Source: Fereydounia khargensis (Eukaryota; Basidiomycota; Ustilaginomycetes; Urocystidales; Fereydouniaceae). Taken from it: a stretch of 64,000 nucleotides of DNA. The stretch lies in assembly GCA_026413255.1 (NCBI GenBank), contig JAOCZO010000024.1, positions 93,317-157,316 on the forward strand, given 5' to 3'. The notes beneath the pieces were generated by a model. It was not told the DNA's origin and searched no databases. It saw only the letters and a list, made by a program, of their open reading frames with translations. Of this stretch, positions 51,215-60,919 are shown piece after piece. Position numbers and translations under genes: made by a program. Every line of letters begins with the position of its first letter. Position 1 is the stretch's first letter.

Positions 51215-51667
51215 TGATGCCGTTGCGGTCAGAAAGGTAGGAAGCCAGTTGAGGAGATGGCGATTGACAAGTCCCGAATGGAAGGTAGTGCAGTGTACCG
51301 GTGATGGCTGAGGTGTGATGTCGCTTGCATGAGACCTTCCCCGTCTGAGCCCTCTGCCTGCCCACTGCAGACTTTTTGGCCTCGGGAAACGGAACAGAGA
51401 CGCGCCTCGCCGTGCCGTGCCGTGCCGCGCTGTTTCTTTTTCTCGTCCGAACAAACAGCAACCAAGCCAACTGGCCATTAGGGCACACTGAGCACTGACT
51501 GAGCAGCCAGAAAAATCTAAAGACCAACACTTCCTCTGTCGCTTTCTGACCGCGAGAAGATTTCGACGCGGCTCAGTCCGTCAAACTATTCCTCCTTCCT
51601 TTTGATTCCTCTCTTGACGCCTGCTGATCGCCATTCTACCGCTTGCCTCCGAAGGCTCGTTGTAAAC
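51215..51667. promoter_or_regulatory. Divergent promoter between U2B''-like gene and importin-9 gene
   Basis: A 453-bp spacer. It includes the purine plus CGG-pentamer element at 51410-51450 on the minus strand and a CACTGAGCACTGACTGAGC repeat near 51486-51505. Confidence 0.45.
51410..51450 (-). promoter_or_regulatory. Purine block plus CGG-pentamer element upstream of the U2B''-like gene
   Basis: On the minus strand it reads TCGGACGAG, AAAAAGAAACAGCGCGG, then (CACGG)3. It begins about 195 bp upstream of the start codon. Order and core (AAAAGAAA, CAGCGCGG, pentamers ending CGG) match the element at 15326-15370 upstream of the RCC1-repeat gene. Confidence 0.5.
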
Positions 51668-54600
51668 ATGGAGGACCAACTGGCAGCTACTCTTGCTGCC
51701 ACTCTTGACCCTGACAATGCAACCCGATCTCAGGCCGAGACTCAGCTCGAGGCTTTCCGAAGCCCCGCAAACGATCCCTCCGGCCAGCTCGGCGTTGCAC
51801 TGGTCAACCTTCTCCTTCAGCCCTCAGTCGCCCCTCACATTCGACAATCGGCAGGCCTCGCGTTAAGAAAGTTCATCACCACTCGCTGGTCTCCTTACTT
51901 TGATGCTTTCCTCGGCTCTCCCGCAGCTGACGTCCACGTCAAGTCCCATATTCGCTCTGCCCTCCTTCAGGGCCTGGCCGACTCCAATCGCAAGATTCGT
52001 CTCGCCACCTCCTACGCCATTTCTACCATTGCTGGACCAGACTATCCGGATCAATACCCGGAGCTCCTCCCTCACCTCCAGCAGCTCCTCACTCAGCAAA
52101 ACCCCGATGCTATTCATGGCGCCATGGCGCTTCTCTCAGAGTTCGTCAAGGTTGAGATGGACGAGGTACAGCTCATGCAAGTCGCCCGTGAGATACTGCC
52201 CACGCTCGAGACTGTGCTCGCCGATGAGCAGCGCCTCTCCCCGCACATTCGTGCCAGGTGCATCCTCGTCTTCCGCCAGTGTCTCACTACCTTGTACATG
52301 GTCAAGGAGAGCTACCCCGACGTCGTCAAGCAGGCCACCGAAAACCTTCTTCCTCGCTGGCTTGGCGCAATGCAATCTCTTCTCTCCAAGGACGCCGCCA
52401 CAGAACTCGACGCCGGAGGCCGATTTGCTGGCTGGCAGTCGCTTGCCCTTCGCAACGAAATCTTCAAGACCCTCAAGGTAGCCGCCATGTTCCGCACTCA
52501 ATTCAAGCCTTACCTCAACTCGCTTGTACAGCTTGCCCTCGCCAACCTTGCTTCTCTACTGCCTGCCTTTTCTCAGGTTCATCTCTCCTCAATTGCGGAT
52601 GTTGACCCTCCCACTGCTGACGAAGGCGATGACGATGTGGCCGCTGATATCCCCTCACTGGCCTGCTCTGTCTTTGACTTTGTCACTGAGGCATCCCGTC
52701 GTGATCGATGCCGTCATATTTTCCTCTCGGGCGGCACTGGTGGCGCCGGTATTGAAACAGAGGCGCTGTCGCAGCTCATTGGCCTTCTCCTTGTCTATGT
52801 CGACATGACCCACGAAGATGAAGAGAACTGGGCCAACGATGCAAATGCCTTCATCGCCGATGAGGACGACGAGACTATTGCGTACAGTCTCCGAATCGCT
52901 GCAGCCGATCTGCTCGCCACGCTGATTGAGGACTACCCCATGCCGATGCTGCGATGCCTCGGAGTCGAGATTGAGAAACGCATCCAACACGGCAATGAGG
53001 CCAAAGCACGCGGAGAACCTGACTGGTGGAAGTCCCACGAGGGCATTCTTGCTGCTGTCGGCAACAACGCTGACGCTGTCACTGAGATTATCGAATCTCA
53101 GTCATCTGTCCCGCTAAACATTGAAAGCATATTCCAGAACGTCGTGCTGCCCAACGTCGGCGATGATGCACCTCCCTTCCTTCAGGGACGAGGTTTTGTG
53201 TTTGCTTCGCAATTCGCCTCGATGCTGCCGTCTGAGCTTGCCGTACAATTCCTTGAAGCCGCCGTGCACGCCATCGATTCGGAGACGGCAACGATGCCCG
53301 TCAAGATTTCTGCCGTCCGAACCATCAAGAAGTGAGTATGAGCGTTTACTGCTTCCTGTCTTGCTCCCCCATACTGACACCAACGAATCTTCCAGCTTCT
53401 ACCGCCACCTCCCATCCAAGACAGTTTCTCCCTTTGCGCCGCGAATTATCCGTCAGCTCGGTCCCCTGCTTGCCCAGGCGTCTGAAGATACCCTAGTTCT
53501 CGTGGTGGAGACAATTCAGGCGGTCGTCATCGAAGACGAGGACGCGGCTCACTCCGAAGGCCCTCTTGCCCCTGTCGTCGAGCCTGAGATAATTGGCTCG
53601 ATCGTCCAGGCTGCGCTTCAGATCTGGGCACCAAACGCAAGAGATGTCATTCTACTTTCCGTTATTTCCGACCTGTTCGAGTCTCTTGCCGGTTCAAAGC
53701 AGCAAGGCGTTCCCAAAGTTGTCGTCCAGCGCGCGATCCCAACCTTGGCTGCGGCCATCGTTTCGCAGCAAGATTCGGACGAGCCATCGGCCTTGGCTGA
53801 GACTGCGGTGGAGCTGAGCAACAGCATTCTTGCTGGCGCTGACGGAGGCGCCTTGCATGGCGTGGTCAATGTACTGTGCCCGAACCTAGTGCATGTCCTC
53901 AAGACGAGTGACGATCGCGATGTTCAGCAACGTGGAATCGAGTGCCTGACTCAACTCGTGCGTAAGTGCCCCACCGAGCTGCTCGCATGGCACGATGGAA
54001 GTGCCGTCGACGAGCTGCTTCAGATCATTGCGCGACAGCTTTCGCCAACGGACTCATCCGAGAGTGGTGGCTTGGCCGTTGGCGACTTTGTCGTCGCCCT
54101 CCTTCGCAACGCGCGCGAACATATTGCACCGGTTCTCCCACAACTACTCGACGCAATGGTTCAGCGCTTGGCCAGTGCACAGACTGCCACATTCATTCAG
54201 TCGCTGATCGTTCCCATTGCATACCTGATGCACAACGACGACGCGCAAGCCAACCAGGTGATGGACTTGCTCCAAGGTGTTGTTGTTGCATCCGCAGAGC
54301 AGAGTCAGAGTGGTTCTGGACTCGAGGTGCTCCTCCGCAAATGGGCTGACAACGCCGAGACGGTACATGGTTTCTGGGCTCAGCGAGTGACCGCGCTCGC
54401 ACTAACCAAGGTAATCCAGAGCCGTCGACCGCTGCTGTTCGATCTGACGGTGAATGGTGACCTTATTCCTGACACTTCGGGATGTAAGTCTAATCCGCGC
54501 TACGCTACCTTACCGCTGCTTGCTGATCATTTTGTAAAATCACAGTGATCCGAACCCGATCACGCGCCAAGAGCATGCCGGATCAATATACGCAGATCCC

Positions 54601-55137
54601 GCTCGTGGCCAAGCTGACCAAGATTCTGCTGCGAGAGTGGGCGAATGCCTCGTATGGCGGAGGTCCGAGCTCACGTGCTCGCACGCCTGACACGGATGAT
54701 GAGGATGGCGAGTGGGACGACGAGCCTGGTCAAAGCAAGATGGACGAAATGGCTTTCCTCTCTGGTATGTTGATTACTTTGCTTCATTTCGGCTCGCTCA
54801 CACGAACGCTTACACATTTCCATTCTGGGGACAATCATAGATATGCTCGGTCCTGGTGGACTTGAGGCGCTCGACAGCGATGAGACTGAGGATGACGAGG
54901 AGTTTAAGAATGACCCTGTCTACCAAATGGATGTCAAGGTAAGTGACATCTCTCTCGACTTACCCAAGGAGCAGGCCTTTTGACGTGCACACTTTTTCCT
55001 CCCTCTCGTCTTAGGCTTATCTTGGCACGTTTATACGTTCGCTTGCAACGGGAACGGATGCTGCCACTTTCCAACAGAGCGCCGCTGGACACCTGACGCA
55101 GGAAGAGAGCGGCTGGTTGCGCTCGCTGGTTGCCTGA
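51668..55137 (+). CDS. KAP114: Importin-9 / Kap114-type karyopherin-beta
   Basis: Five exons: 51668-53331, 53396-54483, 54546-54764, 54841-54938 and 55015-55137, giving 1063 residues (yeast Kap114 is about 1000). It begins with the importin-beta N-terminal region (about residues 20-90): RSQAETQLEAFRS and HIRQSAGLALRKFITTRWSP. HEAT-type helices fill the rest, with acidic loops (DEGDDDVAAD; DTDDEDGEWDDEPG; DSDETEDDEEFKND) that in this family grip basic cargo. Known cargoes of the family are histones H2A-H2B and TATA-binding protein, imported through the nuclear pore in exchange for Ran-GTP. Splice joins restore frame at KNFYRHLPSKT, TSGLIRTRSRAK and LSDMLGPGG. Ends 86 bp from the convergent aminopeptidase gene. 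Confidence 0.92.
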
Positions 55138-55223
55138 TGAATGCACAGGCAGGGAATCGTTGCATCACCCACAGTGCACATACTACAGTACTTTGGATTA
55201 AGTTTCAATACCTGCAATTGACC

Positions 55224-56732
55224 TTAGTCGACGACAAGCTGAGCGTCTACGTTTTCAAACTGGTCAAAGAAGGTGGTGAAGAGGCTGATCTTGTAGTCGA
55301 CGTCCTTGGTACCGCAAGTTTCGCGGATCGAGTGCATGCTGAGCTGTGGGTTGCCGAGGTCGACAGTGCGGATACCGAGCTTGGAGAGCATAGGGCCGAT
55401 GGTGGATCCACAGGGCATGTCGTTCTTGACGACAAAGCTCTGGAGCGGGACATTGGCGAGCTTGGCGACACGTCGGATAAGGAAGGCGGTTGGGCCGGTG
55501 GTAGCGTATCGCTGCTTGACGTTGGTCTTGATGACGGGGCCGCCGTTGAGACGAGGACGGTGATTTTCCTCGTAGTAGGAGGGATAGTTGGGATGGAAAC
55601 CGTGAGCCATGTCGGACGAGAGGAGGAACGAATTGGCGATCGAGCGCTCGAGGGCATGCTCGTCCGACTCGGGAGGGTTGATGCCGGCGATGCGAATCGA
55701 GGCAAGTCGGTGGATGAGCGAGACGAGCATGTTGGACTCGGCACCGTGGGTAGAAACGCTGCCAACCTCCTCATTGTCAAAAAGGGCGATGGCACGAATG
55801 GAAGACGAGTTGGCCAGCGATTTCGCATCGCTCACGGATGCGATGAGCGCCTCGGTAGCACAGAAGCACGACATCTGGTTGTCGAGACGGGGCGAGTGGA
55901 TAAACTCGTTCTGGATGCCACCGATGGAGGCCGGCTGAGTGTCGTAGAGACTCAGCTCAAAGTCCTGAATCTGTTCAACGCTGACGCCGAGCTCAGAGGC
56001 CAGCAAGTCGAGCAGGACCGAGTGGTGCTTGTCAGCCATGATGGGATGGCCGACTGCCTGAGCACGTGCGGGTGCTGAGGAGGCGTCATCAGCGGCAGGC
56101 TTGTTGAGCGCCTCGGATGCAAGGCCAAGGATGGGAACGGTGTTGTCCTCTGCGTTGAACTTGAAAGCCTCGTTGACGGTGCGGTTGAGGTGAATGGCGA
56201 GGGTAGGAATGCGGAGAATAGAACGCTTGATGTGCACCAGGCGGCCGGTGAAACTGTCGTGGTTGGTCGAGTCGGAGATAATGACGCGGCCGGCGAGGGA
56301 AAGATCACGGTCAAACCAGCTGGCCCAGATGCCACCACCGTACGTCTCGACACCGCACTGGAGGTAGTTGTCCTTGGTACGCTTGCTGACCGGCTTGATC
56401 TGGAAGTTGGGCGAGTCGGTATGCGCACCAACGACATGGACGCCGTTGCCAGGAACAAAGCTGTGGCCTACGGCAAAGGCCACGATAGCGGACTGATTGC
56501 GGGTGAAGTAGTACTTTCCACCCTTCTCGACCTTGCCCTCCCAGAGCTCGTGCTCGCGGAGTCGCTTGAAGCCAGCCGCCTCGAGCAGGTGGGCAGAGGT
56601 GGCGGTGGCGTGGAAGGGAGTTGGGCTGGCATCTACATACTTGAGGAAGCGGCGGGCAGCCTGCAGGTCATGCACTAGCGACGGTGCACCGGTAGAGGGA
56701 GAGATGGTGGAAGACGGGTGCATGGCGGTCAT
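55224..56732 (-). CDS. Aspartyl aminopeptidase (M18 family)
   Basis: Single exon, 502 residues from the ATG at 56732. The frame is open to 56831, but only a TTG begins there, so the longer N-terminus is not used as the call. The M18 metal and catalytic segments are present: GAHTDSPNFQIKP (His104, Asp106), LFDNEEVGSVSTHG (Glu pair near 320), SSDMAHGFHPNYPSYYEE (near 375), and a C-terminal KNDMPCGSTIGP with MHSIRE. The enzyme removes N-terminal Asp or Glu from peptides in the cytosol, and its yeast relative Ape4 is also carried to the vacuole. It is a zinc enzyme forming dodecamers. An insert around LNKPAADDASSAPARAQ is longer and more disordered than usual. Tail to tail with the importin gene. 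Confidence 0.95.
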   Translation of the reverse strand: MTAMHPSSTISPSTGAPSLVHDLQAARRFLKYVDASPTPFHATATSAHLLEAAGFKRLREHELWEGKVEKGGKYYFTRNQSAIVAFAVGHSFVPGNGVHVVGAHTDSPNFQIKPVSKRTKDNYLQCGVETYGGGIWASWFDRDLSLAGRVIISDSTNHDSFTGRLVHIKRSILRIPTLAIHLNRTVNEAFKFNAEDNTVPILGLASEALNKPAADDASSAPARAQAVGHPIMADKHHSVLLDLLASELGVSVEQIQDFELSLYDTQPASIGGIQNEFIHSPRLDNQMSCFCATEALIASVSDAKSLANSSSIRAIALFDNEEVGSVSTHGAESNMLVSLIHRLASIRIAGINPPESDEHALERSIANSFLLSSDMAHGFHPNYPSYYEENHRPRLNGGPVIKTNVKQRYATTGPTAFLIRRVAKLANVPLQSFVVKNDMPCGSTIGPMLSKLGIRTVDLGNPQLSMHSIRETCGTKDVDYKISLFTTFFDQFENVDAQLVVD

Positions 56733-57331
56733 GACCAACGTGCGACTTGGAACGTTGAAAGGAACAAGGGAGACAGGTAGGAAGGAGGCACGAAAGACGC
56801 GCGAGTTCCAAAGCCGAGACAGTTTGGGCAAGACTGAGGTGGTGGTGGTGGTGGTGGGGGTGAAAAAGGAGAATGTGCAAAGCGTGCTGTGATGTGATGG
56901 TGATCAAGGCACTGTAGATTCACGGAGAGTGGTGTGTCGTGTCGTGTCGTGTCGTGTGTGGACGCATCGGAAGCCACTCAACCGAAGAGGCTTCGGTCCC
57001 GTACAGTACAGTACAGTACTGTACAGTACAGCACAGTGACTGCTAAAAAATGGCAGTCTGTGTGCCGCGTGCCGCGTACCGGCGCTTCGGCTTGAAGGGC
57101 AAGATTCGTGACGGCTTCATGTGGTCAGTGCACGCGCAGTCAGCACCAACCGGCCGCCGTGCTGCGCTCAGTTCGTCTGCAATGCAAACTGACACCATCG
57201 CCATGCACGTCTCGCCGCCACTCGCACCCACAGACACCAGAATCGAGCCTTGAGAGCCCGTCATTAATTCAATATTCTACTTGGTGGCGCCTAATCAGAA
57301 GGCAAACGTTTGTGCTAGGACATGCACAAAG
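56733..57331. promoter_or_regulatory. Promoter region of the aminopeptidase with pentamer and palindromic repeats
   Basis: Contains a (GGT)n-like run near 56840-56857, a (GTGTC)n pentamer at 56932-56960 and a TACAGTACTGTA array at 57001-57036. It then runs into the 3' flank of the trypsin-like gene. No coding frame is supported. Confidence 0.45.
57001..57036. repeat. Palindromic TACAGTACTGTA array
   Basis: GTACAGTACAGTACAGTACT followed by GTACAGTACAGCACAG, about 270 bp upstream of the aminopeptidase start and just upstream of its (GTGTC)n pentamer. Confidence 0.85.
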
Positions 57332-58090
57332 CTACTCGTTGTTGCTAAGGATCCAGGGCCGAGCACTAGCGACATCGGCGAAAACGTAAGGTCGTGTGGT
57401 CGAGTCTGGGTTGCAGCCTTCATCGCCCCAGCTTGCCACACCGTGGACGGTTGTCATCGAGCTGTCTGTCACAGGTCCTCCTTCGTCAAGAGTGCAGAGG
57501 TTCGCGTTGGGCGACTCGATGCATCCCATGTTGGATGTGATAGGGTTGATGTCCGACCACTTGTCATTGCATACCGATGCCGACAGGAACGTCAGGTTGG
57601 CCTCATGGAGCACTTTGGCCTCCCCCTCGTCGGGTGAGGTTCTTCCCCAACCAACAACGTGTGCCGAGTCTGGCTCAGTCGTAGGATAAGGCGCCTCTGG
57701 AATTTCAGCTGCCTTGAAACCCAAACCGTCAAAATCGACCACATTGGCAAGACGCAGGATTGCATAGTCACTGTCCTTTGTGTTGGTGTTCCAGTTCGGG
57801 TGCTTGATGATCTGAGTCACCAGGTCCGTCACTTTGAAGCTTGTCTGGTCCACACCACCATATTTGACCTTGAGACTCGTGGCCGAAGAGCCATCAGCAC
57901 AATGCGCCGACGTTAGTACCGTGCGAGGTCCGATAATAGATCCGCCACAAATGTGTCTTTCACCGAACCAGCCAGTTGAAACAACACTGACGGCGAATCC
58001 GGCTGACTGGGCCTCAGTCGACTCTCCGACAATGGCTGAGACGCCACCAAGAAGAGGAACAAGCGCAGCTAGCTTGAGTACGATGTGCAT
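57332..58090 (-). CDS. Secreted trypsin-fold protein with Glu at the catalytic Ser position (probable pseudo-protease)
   Basis: Single exon, 252 residues; ATG at 58090 chosen because it opens a signal peptide (MHIVLKLAALVPLLGGVSA). The chymotrypsin-fold marks are clear: CGGSIIGPRTVLTSAHC with His63, KDSDYAILRL with Asp108, AHVVGWGRTSP, and WGDEGCN near the end. The nucleophile motif, normally GDSGGP, reads LDEGGP, so the serine position (residue 203) is Glu; the codon is GAA. The specificity-pocket position (189 in trypsin numbering) is Asn. Signal peptidase cleavage after Ala19 would directly expose IVGES, leaving no propeptide. It should therefore fold but not cleave peptides. Possible roles (binding, inhibition, decoy) are inference. 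Confidence 0.85.
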   Translation of the reverse strand: MHIVLKLAALVPLLGGVSAIVGESTEAQSAGFAVSVVSTGWFGERHICGGSIIGPRTVLTSAHCADGSSATSLKVKYGGVDQTSFKVTDLVTQIIKHPNWNTNTKDSDYAILRLANVVDFDGLGFKAAEIPEAPYPTTEPDSAHVVGWGRTSPDEGEAKVLHEANLTFLSASVCNDKWSDINPITSNMGCIESPNANLCTLDEGGPVTDSSMTTVHGVASWGDEGCNPDSTTRPYVFADVASARPWILSNNE

Positions 58091-58804
58091 GTTGAAACAG
58101 GAAGGGAGCGCTCTTCGTGAAGGAGGTTGGGAAGACGGATGAGACTCTATGAGATGCGAGTGGAAAGACCGACAGTGTTCACATTGCTTCTGCCTTTGGT
58201 GCGATCTATGTGTATGCCGTTTGAGCGAGGAAACATGCAGCGCAAGAAGCGCAAACAACGATCAAGTCTCATCCAATAGGACAGGATTGTTTGATGCAGA
58301 TCAGATCTTACCAGCGATGCATGGTTCCCTAGCATTTCGGTTGCAAATCAAGGGGCTATTTCAGCGGGAGCAAAAATAGCGGAACAATCTCACACTAAAA
58401 AGGACAGCGAACATACAAAGCCCTACAGTATCCTCTGCTGCCGCAAGGGGAGGAGGAGGTGGCGGAGACCGGTGTAGTTGTTGCGAGCAAGCCATGCGAT
58501 GCAGCTTTGGATTTTGCCGTGCCGTTTCATTTGTTACAGCACTGTACAGTACAGTACAGTACAGTACAGTACAGTAGCTCTGTCAGACACATGTCAGGCA
58601 TACGCCTCGGCAAGCATGACGCCTGCATACGGGGGCCGGCCCGGTTCGACTCGGTGCAGGGGGGATCAAGGAAAAAAGAGCGGCAGATTGTTGTGGCATA
58701 CTGCATACAGTGCAGTACTGTAGTAATGTAATTCCAATGATTTGACTGATGGTTTGGATTCATTCACTACAGTACAGTCACCCGAACCCACTGATCCATT
58801 CCAC
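58091..58804. other. Spacer with long palindromic array
   Basis: Upstream region of the trypsin-like gene and 3' flank of the aldehyde dehydrogenase. Contains TACAG arrays at 58536-58577, 58706-58722 and 58769-58778. No gene seen. Confidence 0.5.
58536..58577. repeat. Palindromic/tandem TACAG array
   Basis: GCACTGTACAGTACAGTACA continuing as further perfect AGTAC units to about 58577, the longest uninterrupted run of this motif in the window. It lies between the trypsin-like and aldehyde dehydrogenase genes. Confidence 0.9.
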
Positions 58805-60328
58805 TCAAGCCTTGGGGATCTGCCAGATGAATAAAGCCGTTAGTTCAGTTCTGTTCCGCTTTGTCGTCGCAAAACTAGTTTTCTCGTCACTCACAAAGAT
58901 CGCCTGGAGCTGCGTGTAGCTGACCAGACCTTCGCGGCCAAACTCGGCTCCAATACCGGACGACTTGGCACCGCCGAAGGGAACCTCAGGTGTGTTGACC
59001 TGCAACGAGTTGATCCACACCGTACCCGACTCCAACTGGCGAGCGATCCTTTCGGCCTTGGCCAGATCGCTTCCCCAAACGATCGCACCAAGACCCCATT
59101 CAGTGTCGTTGGCACGCTTGACCAGATCCGCCTCATCGGACCATCGCAGCAGCGGCACAATAGGTCCAAACGGTTCCTCCCTGACCAGCTTGCTTGATTC
59201 GGGAGGGTTGTCGACCAGAGTGATAGGGTAGAAGTATCCCTGCTGCTTGTCCACAACTCCACCCGTGAGGAACTTGTGGCCATTTCGCTGGGAATCAGCG
59301 AAGAATTCGCCAACCTTGTCAAACTGCATCTTGTTGTTGATCGGGCCATGGGTGATTCCGTCTTCATGACCAGGTCCGACCTTCATGTGCTTTGAAACCT
59401 CAACCAGAGCCTGGGCAAACTGGTCGTAAATTGAATCGTGCACGTAAATACGCTTCGAGGCGATGCAAACCTGGCCAGAGTTCATCGTGGCACTGATCAG
59501 CACGCTCTGAGCCACGGAAGCAAGGTCTGACTGCTCTGGTAGAACAATGCATGGGTCGTTGCCGCCAAGCTCCAGGGTGTATCGCTTGAGCGTAGCGGCA
59601 CAGCTACGAGCTACCAAACGACCGGTCGCCGTGCTTCCGGTGAAGGAAATCTTCTGGATACGAGGATGCTCAGTCACCCAGGGACCCAAGGAGTCATCAC
59701 CACTGACGATCTGGATCACGCCAGGTGGGAAATGCGCCTGGGCCGACTCGATGATTCGAATGTCACAGAGAGGCGTGAAGGGTGACGGCTTGATGATGAT
59801 GCAGTTACCTGTCACGACGGCCGAGATGACCTTGTTCATCATCAGCAGCACGGGGAAGTTCCACGGAACGATACCTCCAGCCACTCCGAGAGGGTAGTAA
59901 CGCTGCACAATCCGGTGCGTCTCGGTCTGATGAATCTCCTTCTCGGCCAGCTCGAGCTGCGGCATGTGGTCGAACCATTTGAGCACCAGACTGCACTCCA
60001 TCTGAGCCAGTTGAGCCGACTTGCCCTGTTCGTTGGTCAAGAGCTTTGCCAGCTCAGGAAGGAGCTTGTTGTAGTCCTCTCGCCAGGCCTGGACGCACCT
60101 GGCTCGTTCGGCCCAGGAGGTCTTGCCCCAGGACTGGAAAGCCACATGAGCGGCATCGACAGCCTGATCGAGGACCTCCTTGGTGGCAATTGGAACTTTT
60201 GCCAACGATTTCTCCGTCGCAGGGTCGATCACATCCAACAGCTTGGCCCCCTCGAGAGGGTACGACTTGCCGTTGATGACATGTGAGAAGGGCTGGTTGA
60301 GCAGTTGAGAGAGATGTGAGACAGTCAT
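58805..60328 (-). CDS. NAD(P)-dependent aldehyde dehydrogenase
   Basis: Two exons: 58895-60328 and a 15-bp last exon 58805-58819, giving 482 residues, a normal length for the superfamily. Key parts: GIVPWNFPVLLMMNKV with Asn157, NCIIIKPSPFTP, FTGSTATGRLVA (Rossmann loop), the general base Glu253 in LELGGNDPCIV, and catalytic Cys288 in NSGQVCIASKRIYV, followed by EEPFGPIVPLLRW and PFGGAKSSGIGAEFG. It oxidises an aldehyde to the acid in the cytosol; the substrate is open. The final exon encodes IPKA. The 75-bp intron (58820-58894) is in frame without stops, so unspliced RNA would give a protein 25 residues longer with the same end. Neighbours do not suggest a pathway. Confidence 0.93.
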   Translation of the reverse strand: MTVSHLSQLLNQPFSHVINGKSYPLEGAKLLDVIDPATEKSLAKVPIATKEVLDQAVDAAHVAFQSWGKTSWAERARCVQAWREDYNKLLPELAKLLTNEQGKSAQLAQMECSLVLKWFDHMPQLELAEKEIHQTETHRIVQRYYPLGVAGGIVPWNFPVLLMMNKVISAVVTGNCIIIKPSPFTPLCDIRIIESAQAHFPPGVIQIVSGDDSLGPWVTEHPRIQKISFTGSTATGRLVARSCAATLKRYTLELGGNDPCIVLPEQSDLASVAQSVLISATMNSGQVCIASKRIYVHDSIYDQFAQALVEVSKHMKVGPGHEDGITHGPINNKMQFDKVGEFFADSQRNGHKFLTGGVVDKQQGYFYPITLVDNPPESSKLVREEPFGPIVPLLRWSDEADLVKRANDTEWGLGAIVWGSDLAKAERIARQLESGTVWINSLQVNTPEVPFGGAKSSGIGAEFGREGLVSYTQLQAIFVSDEKTSFATTKRNRTELTALFIWQIPKA

Positions 60329-60919
60329 GATGATAAGTCAAGAAAAAGATAGTTTGACCAAAAAGGAGACGGGATAGGATAGCCAACGCTCTCGCTTCTT
60401 ATGCTGTTCCTCCGGAGCCAAGCGAATGGCGGCCATGTGTTGAGGGAATTGCGCACGGACAACTGGCTGTCAGCTTATAACATGTGGAGACGATGCAGTG
60501 CAGCACCGTATAGCACTTGTCAATGTGTCACTCTCTTGAACTGCCCTATGCAGTCTGCTCCCCACTCGCTGCGGGGAAACCTTTTTCAATTCCTGCAGAC
60601 GGGCAGCATAGAATTCTCCGGTAGCGTTCATGCGGAGAGAAGAGATGACAACCGATCAAGGAGATACCTCATGTAATTGAAGGATTTGGCAAGAAGTAAG
60701 AGCTTGGCGGCTACTGGCTAGAGGACCAAATACAGTACTCGTACAACGACGCGAGCAACGGCAATCCTGCAATACACAAACCGCTGCTGGTGGTACAGTG
60801 CAGTGTGTCAAGTGGCCGGTCGCGCCACTTTCGCCGGAAAAACCTCGACTTCTGACTTGCGTTGTCCAACAAAGTGCCAGTGAAAGCTATCTATCCTGAG
60901 GCCGGTTGGTCGGCGCTTT
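60329..60919. other. Spacer between aldehyde dehydrogenase promoter and MFS gene 3' end
   Basis: 591 bp, no gene seen. Short TACAGTAC and TACAGTGCAGTG motifs occur at about 60731-60737 and 60795-60806. Confidence 0.45.

Noticed and set aside
55137-56078. 313-codon plus-strand frame opposite the aminopeptidase
   Set aside because: Antisense shadow of conserved M18 sequence.
55224-56831. Longer aminopeptidase N-terminus with a mitochondrial-presequence look
   Set aside because: The extended frame begins at TTG, not ATG; the first ATG is at 56732, so no targeting extension is supported.
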